Assembly (NCBI RefSeq): GCF_963662805.1
Contig: NZ_OY759867.1
Span: 248,001-312,000 of the forward strand
Direction of reading: 5' to 3'
Length of the DNA stretch: 64,000 bases
From: an uncultured Cohaesibacter sp.
GTDB taxonomy: Bacteria; Pseudomonadota; Alphaproteobacteria; Rhizobiales; Cohaesibacteraceae
Part shown: piece after piece, positions 25,617-34,939 of the stretch
Numbering within the stretch: the stretch's first letter is position 1
Layout: every line of letters starts with the position of its first letter
The notes under the pieces: generated by a model
Databases searched by the model: none
Told to the model about the DNA's origin: nothing
The model's input: only the letters and a program-made list of their open reading frames with translations
Program-made: the position numbers and the translations under genes

Positions 25617-26351
25617 ATGACCGATAAGAAGACCGCGCTTGTCATCAGCGCACATTCTGCTGATTTTGTCTGGCGTTGTGGAGGCGCCATAGCACTTCAC
25701 ACCGAGAAGGGTTACGACGTCACGGTCGTTTGCCTGTCCTATGGTGAGCGGGGCGAGAGCGCCAAATTGTGGAAACAGGATGGCATGACGCTGGAGAGGG
25801 TCAAGAAAGAACGTCGCATCGAAGCGGAGAATGCCGCCAAGGCTCTTGGTGTCGCGGACATCCAGTTCTTTGACCTTGGCGACTATCCTCTTGAACTCGA
25901 CCGGGATGCAAAATATCGCCTGGTGGATGTCATCCGCAAAACGCAGCCCGCCTTCATGTTGAGCCATTCGCGCTTTGACCCTTACAACACCGACCACATG
26001 TATGCCACGCAGGTGGCCTTGGAAGCCCGCATGATCGCGCAGGCGTGGGGCCACAATCCGGGTGAGAAGGTTCTCGGTGCGCCGCAGCTTTATCTGTTCG
26101 AGCCACACCAGACCGAACGCATGGGCTGGAAACCTGATGTCTTCCTCGATATCTCGCCTGTTTGGGAAAAGAAGAAAGCCGCCATCGAGTGCATGCAGGG
26201 TCAGGAACATCTCTGGCACTATTACACCAACGTTGCGGAGAACCGGGGCAACCACTTCCGCCGCAACTCCGGTGGGCAAGCTGGCGGCCGTGCCGCGACC
26301 CATGCCGAAGGGTTTGAATCCGTCTTTCCTCGCACCGTGGATGAACTCTGA
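25617..26351 (+). CDS. galB: 4-oxalomesaconate hydratase, PIG-L/LmbE type (GalB-like)
   Basis: Predicted enzyme of 244 residues that hydrates 4-oxalomesaconate to 4-carboxy-4-hydroxy-2-oxoadipate (CHA). It has the LmbE fold, with AHSADFVWRCGGAIALH in place of the usual AHPDDE zinc motif, followed by TVVCLSYGERGES and a later FDPYNTDH. The HSADFVWR variant distinguishes GalB-type hydratases from deacetylases. GGAGGAG precedes the ATG at 25617. It starts the operon, its stop overlaps the aldolase start (TGATG), and its neighbours catalyse the steps before and after, which strongly supports the assignment. Confidence 0.87.
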   Translation: MTDKKTALVISAHSADFVWRCGGAIALHTEKGYDVTVVCLSYGERGESAKLWKQDGMTLERVKKERRIEAENAAKALGVADIQFFDLGDYPLELDRDAKYRLVDVIRKTQPAFMLSHSRFDPYNTDHMYATQVALEARMIAQAWGHNPGEKVLGAPQLYLFEPHQTERMGWKPDVFLDISPVWEKKKAAIECMQGQEHLWHYYTNVAENRGNHFRRNSGGQAGGRAATHAEGFESVFPRTVDEL

Positions 26352-27022
26352 TGGCTGTTGTTGTTCAAAATATTGATCGCACGCCCCTCGCGCAGGTGGA
26401 TCAGTTGGCCCACTTCGGAGTGGCGACGGTTCACGAAGCGCAAGGCCGAACCGGCCTTCTGAAAAGCTATATGCGGCCGATTTATCCCGGTGCGCGGGTT
26501 GCCGGCAATGCTGTAACGATTTCAATCCCGCCAGCGGATAACTGGATGATCCATGTCGTTGTCGAGCAATGCCGCGAGGGGGATATTCTGGTTGTCTCGC
26601 CGACCTCACCCTGTGATGCGGGCTATTTCGGTGAGCTGTTCGCCACGGCTCTCAAGCTGCGCGGTGTGCGCGGGCTGGTCATCGAGGCCGGGGTCCGGGA
26701 TATCAGGGAATTGCAGGAAATGGGCTTCCCCGTTTGGTCACGTTATGTGTCCGCGCAAGGCACTGTCAAGGCCACCCTCGGCGACATTAATGTGCCGATC
26801 GTTTGTGCCGGTCAGCTGATCCATCCGGGTGATGTGATCATCGCTGATGATGACGGGGTTTGTGTCGTGCCGCAGCAGACGGTTGGCAAGGCCATTGAAT
26901 CCTCCAAGGCTCGCGAAGAGAAGGAAGCCCGCAATCGTGCCCGCTTCCTCGCTGGCGAGGTTGGCCTTGATGTCTATGGCATGCGCGAAGAACTCGCCAA
27001 GAAGGGACTGAAATATGTCTGA
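26351..27022 (+). CDS. galC: 4-carboxy-4-hydroxy-2-oxoadipate aldolase (RraA-like, GalC/LigK)
   Basis: Class II aldolase of 223 residues that splits CHA into pyruvate and oxaloacetate. Family features are FGVATVHEAQGRTGLL near the N-terminus, GELFATALKLRGVRGLVIEA then GVRDIREL carrying the Arg-Asp pair that positions pyruvate and the divalent metal, and the end VIIADDDGVCVVP. RNase-regulator RraA shares the fold but not this metal site. Coupled to galB by one base and overlapping galD by eight, it completes the pathway. Confidence 0.9.
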   Translation: MAVVVQNIDRTPLAQVDQLAHFGVATVHEAQGRTGLLKSYMRPIYPGARVAGNAVTISIPPADNWMIHVVVEQCREGDILVVSPTSPCDAGYFGELFATALKLRGVRGLVIEAGVRDIRELQEMGFPVWSRYVSAQGTVKATLGDINVPIVCAGQLIHPGDVIIADDDGVCVVPQQTVGKAIESSKAREEKEARNRARFLAGEVGLDVYGMREELAKKGLKYV

Positions 27023-28070
27023 GGGTGTTGCCTGCATGTGGATGAGGGGTGGAACGTCGAAGGGAGGATACTTCCTCGCTGACGATCTACCCGCAGACAC
27101 AAAGGCACGCGATGCTCTTCTGCTCAGGATCATGGGATCGCCGGATCCGCGCCAGATCGACGGGATGGGCGGAGCCGATCCGTTGACCTCAAAGGTCGCG
27201 GTGGTTCGCAAATCCGAGCGGGACGGGATTGATGTCGACTATCTCTTCCTGCAGGTGTTTGTAGATCAACTGGTGGTCTCGGATTCTCAGAACTGCGGCA
27301 ACATTCTAGCCGGGGTTGGTCCCTTTGCCATCGAGCGGGGGCTTGTCGAAGCCGAGGACGGGCGAACCGATGTGACGGTGTTCATGGAGAATACCGGTCA
27401 GGTCGCCGTGCTCAGTGTCGAGACGCCCGGTGGCGTGGTTCGCTATGATGGCGATGCCCAGATCGACGGCGTGCCGGGCACGGCAGCTCCAATCCCGATG
27501 GCTTTCAGGGACACGGAAGGGGCCAGCTGTGGAGCCTTGCTGCCGTCCGGCAAGGCTTGCGATGTGATCGACGGTATCGAAGTCATCATGATCGACAATG
27601 GCATGCCTGTGGTCGTTCTGGCGGCATCCGATATGGGTGTCACTGGCTATGAGGATCGGGACACGCTGGATGGCAACGAGTTGCTGAAGGCGAAGCTCGA
27701 AAGCATCCGCCTGCAGGCGGGCGAAATGATGAATTTGGGAGATGTGAGCCAGAAATCGGTTCCCAAGATGACCCTTGTCGCGCCTCCCCGCTCCGGCGGC
27801 TCAATCTCGACAAGAACCTTTATTCCTCATCGGTGTCACGCCTCCATTGGCGTGCTCGGTGCGGTGAGTGTCGCAACGGCCTGTGCTCTTGAGGGCAGTC
27901 CGGCGCACAAATTGGCCCAACTACCCGATGGGCCCAACAAGACACTGCAGATTGAACATCCAACCGGGGCGACGGCGACCGTGCTCGAATTTGCTCCAAA
28001 TGGATCGGTCGTGAAATCGGCCCTGCTCAGAACGGCAAGAAAGCTGTTTGACGGAAGGGTCTTTGGCTGA
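27015..28070 (+). CDS. galD: 4-oxalomesaconate tautomerase (GalD, PrpF family)
   Basis: PrpF/diaminopimelate-epimerase-fold isomerase of 351 residues that interconverts the keto and enol forms of 4-oxalomesaconate. The N-terminus CMWMRGGTSKGGYFLADD and the active-site region SQNCGNILAGVGPFAIE are typical; a second characteristic stretch is RTFIPHRCHASIGVLGA. P. putida GalD belongs to this family. It overlaps the aldolase gene and precedes a transporter, consistent with one transcript. Confidence 0.9.
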   Translation: MSEGVACMWMRGGTSKGGYFLADDLPADTKARDALLLRIMGSPDPRQIDGMGGADPLTSKVAVVRKSERDGIDVDYLFLQVFVDQLVVSDSQNCGNILAGVGPFAIERGLVEAEDGRTDVTVFMENTGQVAVLSVETPGGVVRYDGDAQIDGVPGTAAPIPMAFRDTEGASCGALLPSGKACDVIDGIEVIMIDNGMPVVVLAASDMGVTGYEDRDTLDGNELLKAKLESIRLQAGEMMNLGDVSQKSVPKMTLVAPPRSGGSISTRTFIPHRCHASIGVLGAVSVATACALEGSPAHKLAQLPDGPNKTLQIEHPTGATATVLEFAPNGSVVKSALLRTARKLFDGRVFG

Positions 28071-28113
28071 TCGTCCGGTCGGCCACAAAAACCAATCTTC
28101 TAGGGAGGATACC

Positions 28114-29031
28114 ATGAAGAAAACAATTCTTGCGCTGGCGACGGCGTTGACCTTGGCAAGTCCTGCAGCACAGGCGATGGATCGCGTATCCATCGGCACC
28201 GGTGGTACCGGTGGCGTGTTCTATACGGTTGGGGCCGGTCTTGCCGATTTGCTCACCGCAAAGGGCAACGAGATTTCGGCCAATGCCGAGGTAACGGGCG
28301 CGTCGATTGAAAATGTGCGCCGTGTGTCGATGGGTCAAATGACCGTCGGTTTCTCGTCCGCCTCGACCCTCTATGCAGGGTTTGTTGCCGAGGATCCTTT
28401 TGAAGAAAAGCAGAAAGTGATGGCGATTGCCGCGCTTTATCCTGCTGTTCTGCAGGTGGCCGCGACGGCCGCGTCCGGGGCCAAGACCATTGCCGATCTC
28501 AAGGATCTGCGTGTCTCCGTCGGGCCTCCGGGCTCCAACTCTTCCGTGCTTGCCGAGCGAATGCTGACGGCCCATGATGCCTTCAACATCAACAATGTGC
28601 AGTTCCTCTCCTATGGGGAAGCAACGAATGCCATCAAGAACGGCAACCTCGACGCGTCGATCATTCTGGCTGGCGTTCCTGCTTCCGCCTTCATTGAGCT
28701 GACCACGACCACGGATGCCAAGCTCATTCCGGTCGAGACCGCCAATGCCACCTCGCTGATCAGCGAATATCCCTTCTATGCTCTGGGACAAGTGAAGGGC
28801 GGTATCTACAATGGCAATGACGAGCCCGTCGCCTCAATGGTCGATCCGGTCATTCTCTTCACCAGCGCGGATGCCGATGAAGAGCTGGTCTACAACATCA
28901 CCAAGACGATGTTCGATAACCTTTCCACCCTTGGTGAGGTTCATCCGGCGGCCGCTCTGATCACGCGGGAGAATGCGCCCAACACGCCCATTCCGCTGCA
29001 TCCGGGCGCCAAACGCTACTTCGATGAATAA
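28114..29031 (+). CDS. TAXI-family TRAP transporter solute-binding protein
   Basis: Periplasmic receptor of 305 residues. A signal peptide ends at AAQA. The mature protein starts with VSIGTGGTGGVFYTVGAGLA, the signature of TAXI (TRAP-associated extracytoplasmic immunogenic) proteins, then SIENVRRVSMGQMTVGF and DLKDLRVSVGPPGSN. AGGGAGG lies five bases before the ATG. It serves the fused permease downstream. Given its operon the ligand is probably 2-pyrone-4,6-dicarboxylate or a related tricarboxylate; that is inference. Confidence 0.88.
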   Translation: MKKTILALATALTLASPAAQAMDRVSIGTGGTGGVFYTVGAGLADLLTAKGNEISANAEVTGASIENVRRVSMGQMTVGFSSASTLYAGFVAEDPFEEKQKVMAIAALYPAVLQVAATAASGAKTIADLKDLRVSVGPPGSNSSVLAERMLTAHDAFNINNVQFLSYGEATNAIKNGNLDASIILAGVPASAFIELTTTTDAKLIPVETANATSLISEYPFYALGQVKGGIYNGNDEPVASMVDPVILFTSADADEELVYNITKTMFDNLSTLGEVHPAAALITRENAPNTPIPLHPGAKRYFDE

Positions 29032-29120
29032 TCTCAATACTTCAACGATCTGACTTGTGGGGGGCGGACATTTGCCTCGTCCCCCCATGAGGCTCTTCCC
29101 AACAGGTCGAGGGTCTTCCT

Positions 29121-31055
29121 GTGCTTGATTCCTTTTCTCTGCGCCTGCTGCCGAACACGCAGCTCCAGCCGTTCGAGCGCATCATTGTCGCGCTTTTAAT
29201 CGCAGCTGTTGCGCTGGCCGCCTCTGCTCTGGTCATCCATGCTGCCTATTTCAGCTCCCTGACGGCCCTGCTTCTGCGCAGCATGTTCTTCTCGTTGCTG
29301 GCGGGAGCCGGTCTCCTGATGCTTGCGGTCAAGCGCAAGAACGTCTTCATTCGCCTGATCTTCTATGCGCTGGCAATCGTCGCGCTGATCCCCGGTCCCT
29401 ATCTGCAACAGAATTACATCTCGATCATCCGCATGGGGGCCATCGCCCGTGAGACGGATATCTATCTCTTTGTTGCCACGGTCGTCGTGGCCCTCGTGCT
29501 TGCCCGCTTCTATCTGGGCTGGACCATGGTGGGGCTCGCCGTCATTGCGCTCGGCTATGCCATGTTCGGCTATCTACTGCCCGGAGAATATGGCCACGCG
29601 GGCTACAGCCTTGATCGCCTGACCTCCAACCTGTTCCTCAGGACCGAGGGGCTCTTCAGTATGCCGATGGGTGTTGCGGCGGAATATATCCTGCTGTTCT
29701 CACTGCTCGGTGGCCTGTTGCTGAAATCGGGTCTTGGCAAGGTGTTTGTTGACATCGCCCATGCCCTCACCGGTAGCGTTCAGGGTGGCCCGGGGCTGAC
29801 GGCGGTTGTCTCCTCAACCATGTTCAGCTCGATCAACGGGTCGGCTGTGGCAGGTGTCGTGACGACCGGGACCTTCACCATTCCCCTGATGAAGCGCACT
29901 GGCTATCGACCGAAGGTCGCTGCTGCTATTGAGGCGGCTGCATCGTCCGCCGGTCAGATCATGCCGCCTGTTATGGGGGCAGCTGCCTTCCTGATGGCGG
30001 AGATGACCCAGATCCCCTATTCCACCATTGCGGCTGCGGCGGCAATCCCTGCCCTGCTCTATGTCTTCGCACTGCTTGTTGCGGTGCGCCTCGAAGCGGG
30101 CAAGTTCAATCTTGAGCGTGCCAATCCGGAGGACATCCCGTCGATCTGGACTGTGCTCCTGAAACAGGGCTACATGCTACTGCCGCTCATTGCCCTTGTC
30201 GGTTTCCTCGTCTATGGCTTCACGCCAGCCAAGGCAGCAGTGCTCTGCATTCTGGCGACCCTCCTCCTGTCGCCCTGGCGCAAGGAAACCCGGATTTCCA
30301 TTGCCGAAATCATCGAGGTCTGCGTGGTCACGGTTCGCAACGTCATGCCGATCATCGCGGCCGTCGCGGTTGCCGGGATCCTGATCGGTGTTCTCACCCT
30401 CACCGGACTTGCGCTTCAGATTTCCTCGATGATCCTGTCATGGGGTGGCGACAGCCTGCTTGCTGTGCTGATCCTGACGATGATCGCTTCGTTCATTCTG
30501 GGCATGGGCATGCCGACGTCGGCTGCCTATCTGCTGCTGGCCATTCTGGTGGCCCCGGCTCTCGTCAAGTTCGGACTGCCGATCCTCGCCGGTCACATGT
30601 TCATCTTCTACTATGGGCTTCTGTCGGCGATCACACCTCCGGTGGCCATCGCGGCCTATGCCGGGGCATCCATCGCTGGGTCCGAGCCGAACGAGACCGC
30701 CATTGAGGCGATTCGCCTTGGTTTTGTCAGCGTGGTGGCTCCGTTCATGTTCGTCTATGCACCCGAGCTGCTGCTCATCGGCTCTCCGCTGGAAATCATC
30801 ATCGCAGTGATCGGTGCCTTTGCTGCGGTCTTTGCGCTGGGGACGTCGTTCGCTGGCTGGATTGGGCGTCCGTTGTCTGTCATCGAGCGCCTTGTGCTCA
30901 TCGTGGCAGGCTTTGCCCTCATCGCGCCTTTCGGTGCAGTTCAGACCGATCTGGCATCCCTCGGTGCCAAATTGGTTGGTGCAGCCCTCGTCTCCTTCAT
31001 TATCTGGAAAGCGGTATATAACAATGACACCCGACTATCTTCCGTTTCATCCTAA
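29121..31055 (+). CDS. TRAP transporter fused permease (DctQM type)
   Basis: Integral membrane protein of 644 residues combining the small (about four membrane segments, residues 25-180) and large (about twelve segments) TRAP subunits, as is normal for TAXI systems. DctM-type signatures are SSTMFSSINGSAVAGVVTTG, AASSAGQIMPPVMGAAAFLM and ILGMGMPTSAAYLLLAILVA. It starts with GTG at 29121 after GAGGG. It uses an ion gradient to import the bound solute and lies between the receptor and the hydrolase gene, overlapping the latter by 32 bases. Confidence 0.92.
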   Translation: MLDSFSLRLLPNTQLQPFERIIVALLIAAVALAASALVIHAAYFSSLTALLLRSMFFSLLAGAGLLMLAVKRKNVFIRLIFYALAIVALIPGPYLQQNYISIIRMGAIARETDIYLFVATVVVALVLARFYLGWTMVGLAVIALGYAMFGYLLPGEYGHAGYSLDRLTSNLFLRTEGLFSMPMGVAAEYILLFSLLGGLLLKSGLGKVFVDIAHALTGSVQGGPGLTAVVSSTMFSSINGSAVAGVVTTGTFTIPLMKRTGYRPKVAAAIEAAASSAGQIMPPVMGAAAFLMAEMTQIPYSTIAAAAAIPALLYVFALLVAVRLEAGKFNLERANPEDIPSIWTVLLKQGYMLLPLIALVGFLVYGFTPAKAAVLCILATLLLSPWRKETRISIAEIIEVCVVTVRNVMPIIAAVAVAGILIGVLTLTGLALQISSMILSWGGDSLLAVLILTMIASFILGMGMPTSAAYLLLAILVAPALVKFGLPILAGHMFIFYYGLLSAITPPVAIAAYAGASIAGSEPNETAIEAIRLGFVSVVAPFMFVYAPELLLIGSPLEIIIAVIGAFAAVFALGTSFAGWIGRPLSVIERLVLIVAGFALIAPFGAVQTDLASLGAKLVGAALVSFIIWKAVYNNDTRLSSVSS

Positions 31056-31896
31056 TCCCAAGAAACCGGACTATGTGCCGCCTGCCGGCGCGGTGGATGC
31101 CCACTGTCACGTTTTTGGTCCGGCTGCGAAGTTCCCTTATGCGCCGGAGCGGAAATATACCCCGTGCGATGCCTCCAAGGAGCAACTCTTTGCCTTGCGC
31201 GATCATCTCGGTTTCTCCCGCAATGTGATCGTTCAGGCAAGCTGTCACGGCAAAAACAATGATGCTCTGCTTGATGCCCTGCGCACCGCCGGGGACAGGG
31301 CGCGCGGGATCGCTGTCGTCGGGCCAGATATCACCGAAAAAGAGCTTGAGGTGATGCATGAGGCTGGCGTCAGGGGCGTTCGCTTCAACTTTGTCAAACG
31401 CCTTGTTGATGACACGCCGAAGGAGCATTTTGTCCGGATCGTCGACAAGATCAAGGGCCTTGGCTGGCATATCATTGTCTATTTTGAGGCGCAGGATCTT
31501 GAAGAGCTGAAACCCTTCCTGATTTCTCTGCCGATCACCGTGGTGGTGGATCACATGGGACGGGCGGATGTCTCCAAGGGCATCGGCGACGGTGCGTTCC
31601 AGAATTTTGTCTCTCTGCTGAAAGAGAGGGAGAATTTCTGGACCAAGGTGAGCTGCCCCGAGCGTCTGACCAAGGACGGCCCTCCCTATGGCGATGTCAT
31701 TCCGTTTGCACACTATCTCGTCGAGCAGTTCCCCGACCGCGTGCTCTGGGGCACCGACTGGCCGCATCCGAACATGAAGAGCCATATGCCAGATGACGGC
31801 GCTCTCACGGACATTATCCCGCTTATTGCGCCGACTGAGGCGGCACAAGAGCTGTTGCTGGTCAAAAACCCTGAACGGCTCTACTGGGCTGATTGA
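31024..31896 (+). CDS. ligI: 2-pyrone-4,6-dicarboxylate hydrolase (LigI-like amidohydrolase)
   Basis: Metal-independent amidohydrolase of 290 residues that opens the lactone 2-pyrone-4,6-dicarboxylate to 4-oxalomesaconate. DAHCHVFGP carries His 27 and His 29, VIVQASCHG follows, VVDHMGR lies near residue 180, and GTDWPHPNMK provides the late catalytic Asp. These match LigI rather than related metal-using amidohydrolases. It is the last gene of the operon and its product feeds GalD and GalB. A terminator follows. Confidence 0.88.
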   Translation: MTPDYLPFHPNPKKPDYVPPAGAVDAHCHVFGPAAKFPYAPERKYTPCDASKEQLFALRDHLGFSRNVIVQASCHGKNNDALLDALRTAGDRARGIAVVGPDITEKELEVMHEAGVRGVRFNFVKRLVDDTPKEHFVRIVDKIKGLGWHIIVYFEAQDLEELKPFLISLPITVVVDHMGRADVSKGIGDGAFQNFVSLLKERENFWTKVSCPERLTKDGPPYGDVIPFAHYLVEQFPDRVLWGTDWPHPNMKSHMPDDGALTDIIPLIAPTEAAQELLLVKNPERLYWAD

Positions 31897-31951
31897 GGGT
31901 CTTTCTCAGCGCCAGAATATCTCAGCACCAGTGTTCCTCGCTGAGAATTGC

Positions 31952-31981
31952 GCCTTGCCCGTTATGGGCAAGGCATTTTTT
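31952..31981 (+). terminator. Rho-independent terminator of the PDC operon
   Basis: GCCTTGCCC at 31952-31960 pairs perfectly with GGGCAAGGC at 31966-31974 around a five-base loop and is followed by ATTTTTTATT. It also separates this operon from the converging sugar ABC operon. Confidence 0.85.
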
Positions 31982-31988
31982 ATTCGGT

Positions 31989-33059
31989 TTAGTCGTCCTC
32001 GTTGAACAGATGGGCCAGTTCAGCGTCAAAGGTGAGATCCATCGTTTCGCCCGGATTGACGATCAGATCCTCATCGAAGGCCGCGATGATCTTGCCGCCG
32101 TTCTTGAGGGCGATGTCGACCACAGTCTCCGTCCCAAGACGTTCGGACAGGGTGATCTGGCCATGCAGCATTCCTGAACCCGCCGGTGCCAGCTTGAGAT
32201 ATTGCGGACGGAGGCCAAGAGTGGCCTTGCCGCCTTTTTCAAACGGTCGGCCCTTGGTTTTGACCTTCGTCGGCTCCAGTGCCTTGTTGGCGACGATGGC
32301 GTGCTCGCCTTCGATCCCCTCTACATCAACCGTGAGGAAGTTCATTGATGGTGCGCCAAGGAAGCCAGCCACGAACTTGTTGGCCGGTTCGTGATAGAGT
32401 TCCATGGGTTTGCCGACCTGCATCACCTTGCCGTCCTTCAGGACGACAATCTTGTCGGCAAGGGTCATGGCTTCGACCTGATCGTGGGTTACATAGATCA
32501 TGGTTGTCTCAAGCTGCTTGTGCAGGCGTGCGATCTCCATGCGCATGTCCATGCGCAAGGCGGCATCGAGGTTGGACAGCGGCTCATCGAACAGGAAGAC
32601 CGAGGGCTTGCGCGTGATGGCGCGGCCGATTGCGACCCGCTGGCGCTGACCGCCCGAGAGCTGGCTTGGCTTGCGGTCGAGCAGGTCTTCCATTTGCAGG
32701 ATTCGGGCCGCTTCCTGCACCTTCTGCTCCTTTTCCTCCTTTGGGGCCTTGGCGATGGTCAGGCCAAAGGCCATGTTTTCGCGCACGGTCATGTGGGGGA
32801 AAATGGCGTAGCTCTGGAACACCATGGCGATGCCGCGTTCCTTGGGCTGGACGTCGTTGACGACCTTGCCGCCGATTTGGAGCGTACCGGAGGTGATGTC
32901 TTCAAGCCCGGCGATCATCCTCAGGAGCGTGGACTTGCCGCAGCCGGACGGGCCGACAAAGACGACAAACTCGCCCTCGTTGATCGTGATGTCGACGCCC
33001 TTGATGACTTCCACCCGGCCAAAGCTCTTGCGGACTTCTTTGAGAATGACGTCACCCAT
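31989..33059 (-). CDS. Sugar ABC transporter ATP-binding protein, UgpC/MalK type
   Basis: ATPase of 356 residues. Walker A is GPSGCGKSTLLRM, the Q loop MVFQSYAIFPHMTV, the ABC signature LSGGQRQRVAIGRA, Walker B VFLFDEPLSNLD and the switch VTHDQVEA. A C-terminal TOBE domain (LGLRPQYLKLA) is present. The ATG at 33059 is preceded by GGGGGAG and overlaps the glycosidase stop by eight bases, so it is the last gene of the LacI-headed operon. Confidence 0.93.
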   Translation of the reverse strand: MGDVILKEVRKSFGRVEVIKGVDITINEGEFVVFVGPSGCGKSTLLRMIAGLEDITSGTLQIGGKVVNDVQPKERGIAMVFQSYAIFPHMTVRENMAFGLTIAKAPKEEKEQKVQEAARILQMEDLLDRKPSQLSGGQRQRVAIGRAITRKPSVFLFDEPLSNLDAALRMDMRMEIARLHKQLETTMIYVTHDQVEAMTLADKIVVLKDGKVMQVGKPMELYHEPANKFVAGFLGAPSMNFLTVDVEGIEGEHAIVANKALEPTKVKTKGRPFEKGGKATLGLRPQYLKLAPAGSGMLHGQITLSERLGTETVVDIALKNGGKIIAAFDEDLIVNPGETMDLTFDAELAHLFNEDD

Positions 33060-34050
33060 GGTCTCCCCCTTCCCGGCTGTTGTCGGCGACATGCAGATAG
33101 CCCTCTTTATCGACCTCAATGGCCTCAGGATCCCTGACCTTGCCGACGAAATTTTCCTTGCCATTGTCATCAAAGCCCATGATGACGAGGCCGTTCACGG
33201 TCTCAAGAATGCGGCCAGCATAGCGCCTGCATGGCAGGGCTCCATCAAGGAAGCCCGGAGCGATCTGCCAGGGTCCGCGCGGATCATCGGCGATGAGATA
33301 GTGGTTGCCTGTTACGGGCTCAACGCCTGCGTTGGCGATGCGGTCTTTTGACCAGTGCTCGGCGGCGGTGCAGAAGAGGCAGTACCACCTGTCGCCAACC
33401 TTGAAGACTTCCGGCACTTCAAGCTGGCCGTAGCCGCCGACGAAAACCGGGGGTTCCAGAGTCCAGTTATAAAGGTCGGGAGACGTGGCAAAGCCGATGG
33501 CCCCTGCCGCATTGGCTTCCTTTATGCCGGAGGCGCGTGCGGTGAAATACATCAGCCAGCCGTTGCCATTCGGGTCTTTCATCACCCACGGGTCGCGCAT
33601 GGCCCGGTCGTGCCAGTGGCCAACCATGTGCTCGACTTCATAATAGTGCGCATTCGGGCCGGTGAGATCGAGGCAGAGACCGTCGCCAACCCGCTGCCAG
33701 CTGTGCATGTCGTTAGACGTCGCGTGGCCGACGCGCTGATACATGGCGTTCTCGGCCTTGGTGGTGCCGGTGTAGAAGAGATGCCAGAGGCCGTCGTCCC
33801 CCTGCATGACCGAGCCGGTCCATGTCGTCTTGTCGTCAAAGGCGGGGCCTTCGGACGGGGCAAAGCAAGTGCCCAGATGGGTCCAGTTGACCAGATCGGT
33901 GCTGGTGGCGTGGCCTTGCGAAACATGCCAGTGCCTGAGATCGGGGTCGCCTAGGGACTTGTCTGCCTTGAGAAAATATCCATGCCAGCATCTGCCGTCA
34001 TGGGCATACCAGCTGTCCCAGATCCATTGGTTTTCGAGTTCTATTGTCAT
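33052..34050 (-). CDS. Glycosidase of the five-bladed beta-propeller type (GH32/GH68 clan-like)
   Basis: A 332-residue protein without signal peptide, so probably cytoplasmic. It starts IWDSWYAHDGRCWHGYFLKA, which resembles the aspartate nucleophile region of clan GH-J, then TSTDLVNWTHLG, TWTGSVM, MRDPWVMKD (the RDP motif) and LEVPEVFKVGDRWY, with a Glu in the acid/base position. Sequence alone does not fix family or substrate; fructosides or other furanosides are plausible. It lies within an ABC importer operon and probably cleaves the imported oligosaccharide. Confidence 0.7.
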   Translation of the reverse strand: MTIELENQWIWDSWYAHDGRCWHGYFLKADKSLGDPDLRHWHVSQGHATSTDLVNWTHLGTCFAPSEGPAFDDKTTWTGSVMQGDDGLWHLFYTGTTKAENAMYQRVGHATSNDMHSWQRVGDGLCLDLTGPNAHYYEVEHMVGHWHDRAMRDPWVMKDPNGNGWLMYFTARASGIKEANAAGAIGFATSPDLYNWTLEPPVFVGGYGQLEVPEVFKVGDRWYCLFCTAAEHWSKDRIANAGVEPVTGNHYLIADDPRGPWQIAPGFLDGALPCRRYAGRILETVNGLVIMGFDDNGKENFVGKVRDPEAIEVDKEGYLHVADNSREGGDHG

Positions 34051-34057
34051 TGTGATT

Positions 34058-34939
34058 TCAACCTTTAACCCCGGTGGATGCGATGGAAGCGATGAATGCC
34101 CGCTGCATGATCAGATAGAAGAGCAGCACGGGAATGGAAATGAGCGTCAGATAGGCCATCAGTTCCCCCCAAGCAACATCAAGCTGAAAGAAGTAACCCA
34201 GCCCGACCATGATGGGGCGGTGCTTTTCATCCTGAACCACGATCAATGGCCAGAGATATTGCTCATTGTACATCTTGAGTGACTTGAGGATCGCCGCTGT
34301 TGCCAATACCGGCCCGGAGAGAGGCATCACGACCCGATGATAGACTTGCAGCCAACTGGCTCCCTCGGCCCGTGCCGCCTCGACGAGTTCGCGCGGCAGG
34401 TCCTTGAAATATTGCACGAACAGAAAAACCGTGAGGGCATCAACGATCCACGGGATGATCTGTACCCGATAGGTGTTGAGCCAGCCCCACTCCATGCCTT
34501 CGAGCCCCAGCCACGGCAGGCGCGATACGAGGAGCAACAAAGGCACGGCGATGGTCTCGAACGGGATGATCAGTGTGGCGAGAATGATCGACAGCAGGAT
34601 ATTGCGTCCGGTCCATTCGAGAAAGACGAAGGAGAAGGCCGCAATCGAGCAGATGGCGATCGAGAGCATCACGGTCGTGATGGTGACAAAGACCGAATTG
34701 AGCATGAAGCGCCCGATGGGGGCACGGTCAAAGGCCGCGAAATAATTGTCGAGGCTCACATCGCCAACCGGCAGGAAGGCGCGGAACGAGCTGGTATCGG
34801 CCAGCAGCTGGGAATCCGGCTTTAGCGATGACACCATCATGAAGATCAGCGGGAACAGGAAGATTGCCGCGACCAGCGCCAGAACCAGATAGCGAGAGAG
34901 CAACAGGAAGCCCTCATTCTTTGGGGATACTTCAGCCAT
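34058..34939 (-). CDS. Carbohydrate ABC transporter permease, MalG type
   Basis: Inner-membrane permease of 293 residues with six hydrophobic segments. The EAA loop is ELVEAARAEGASWLQVYHRV followed by VMPLSGP. The start at 34939 overlaps the stop of the MalF-type gene by one base. It pairs with that gene and with the UgpC-like ATPase. Confidence 0.92.
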   Translation of the reverse strand: MAEVSPKNEGFLLLSRYLVLALVAAIFLFPLIFMMVSSLKPDSQLLADTSSFRAFLPVGDVSLDNYFAAFDRAPIGRFMLNSVFVTITTVMLSIAICSIAAFSFVFLEWTGRNILLSIILATLIIPFETIAVPLLLLVSRLPWLGLEGMEWGWLNTYRVQIIPWIVDALTVFLFVQYFKDLPRELVEAARAEGASWLQVYHRVVMPLSGPVLATAAILKSLKMYNEQYLWPLIVVQDEKHRPIMVGLGYFFQLDVAWGELMAYLTLISIPVLLFYLIMQRAFIASIASTGVKG

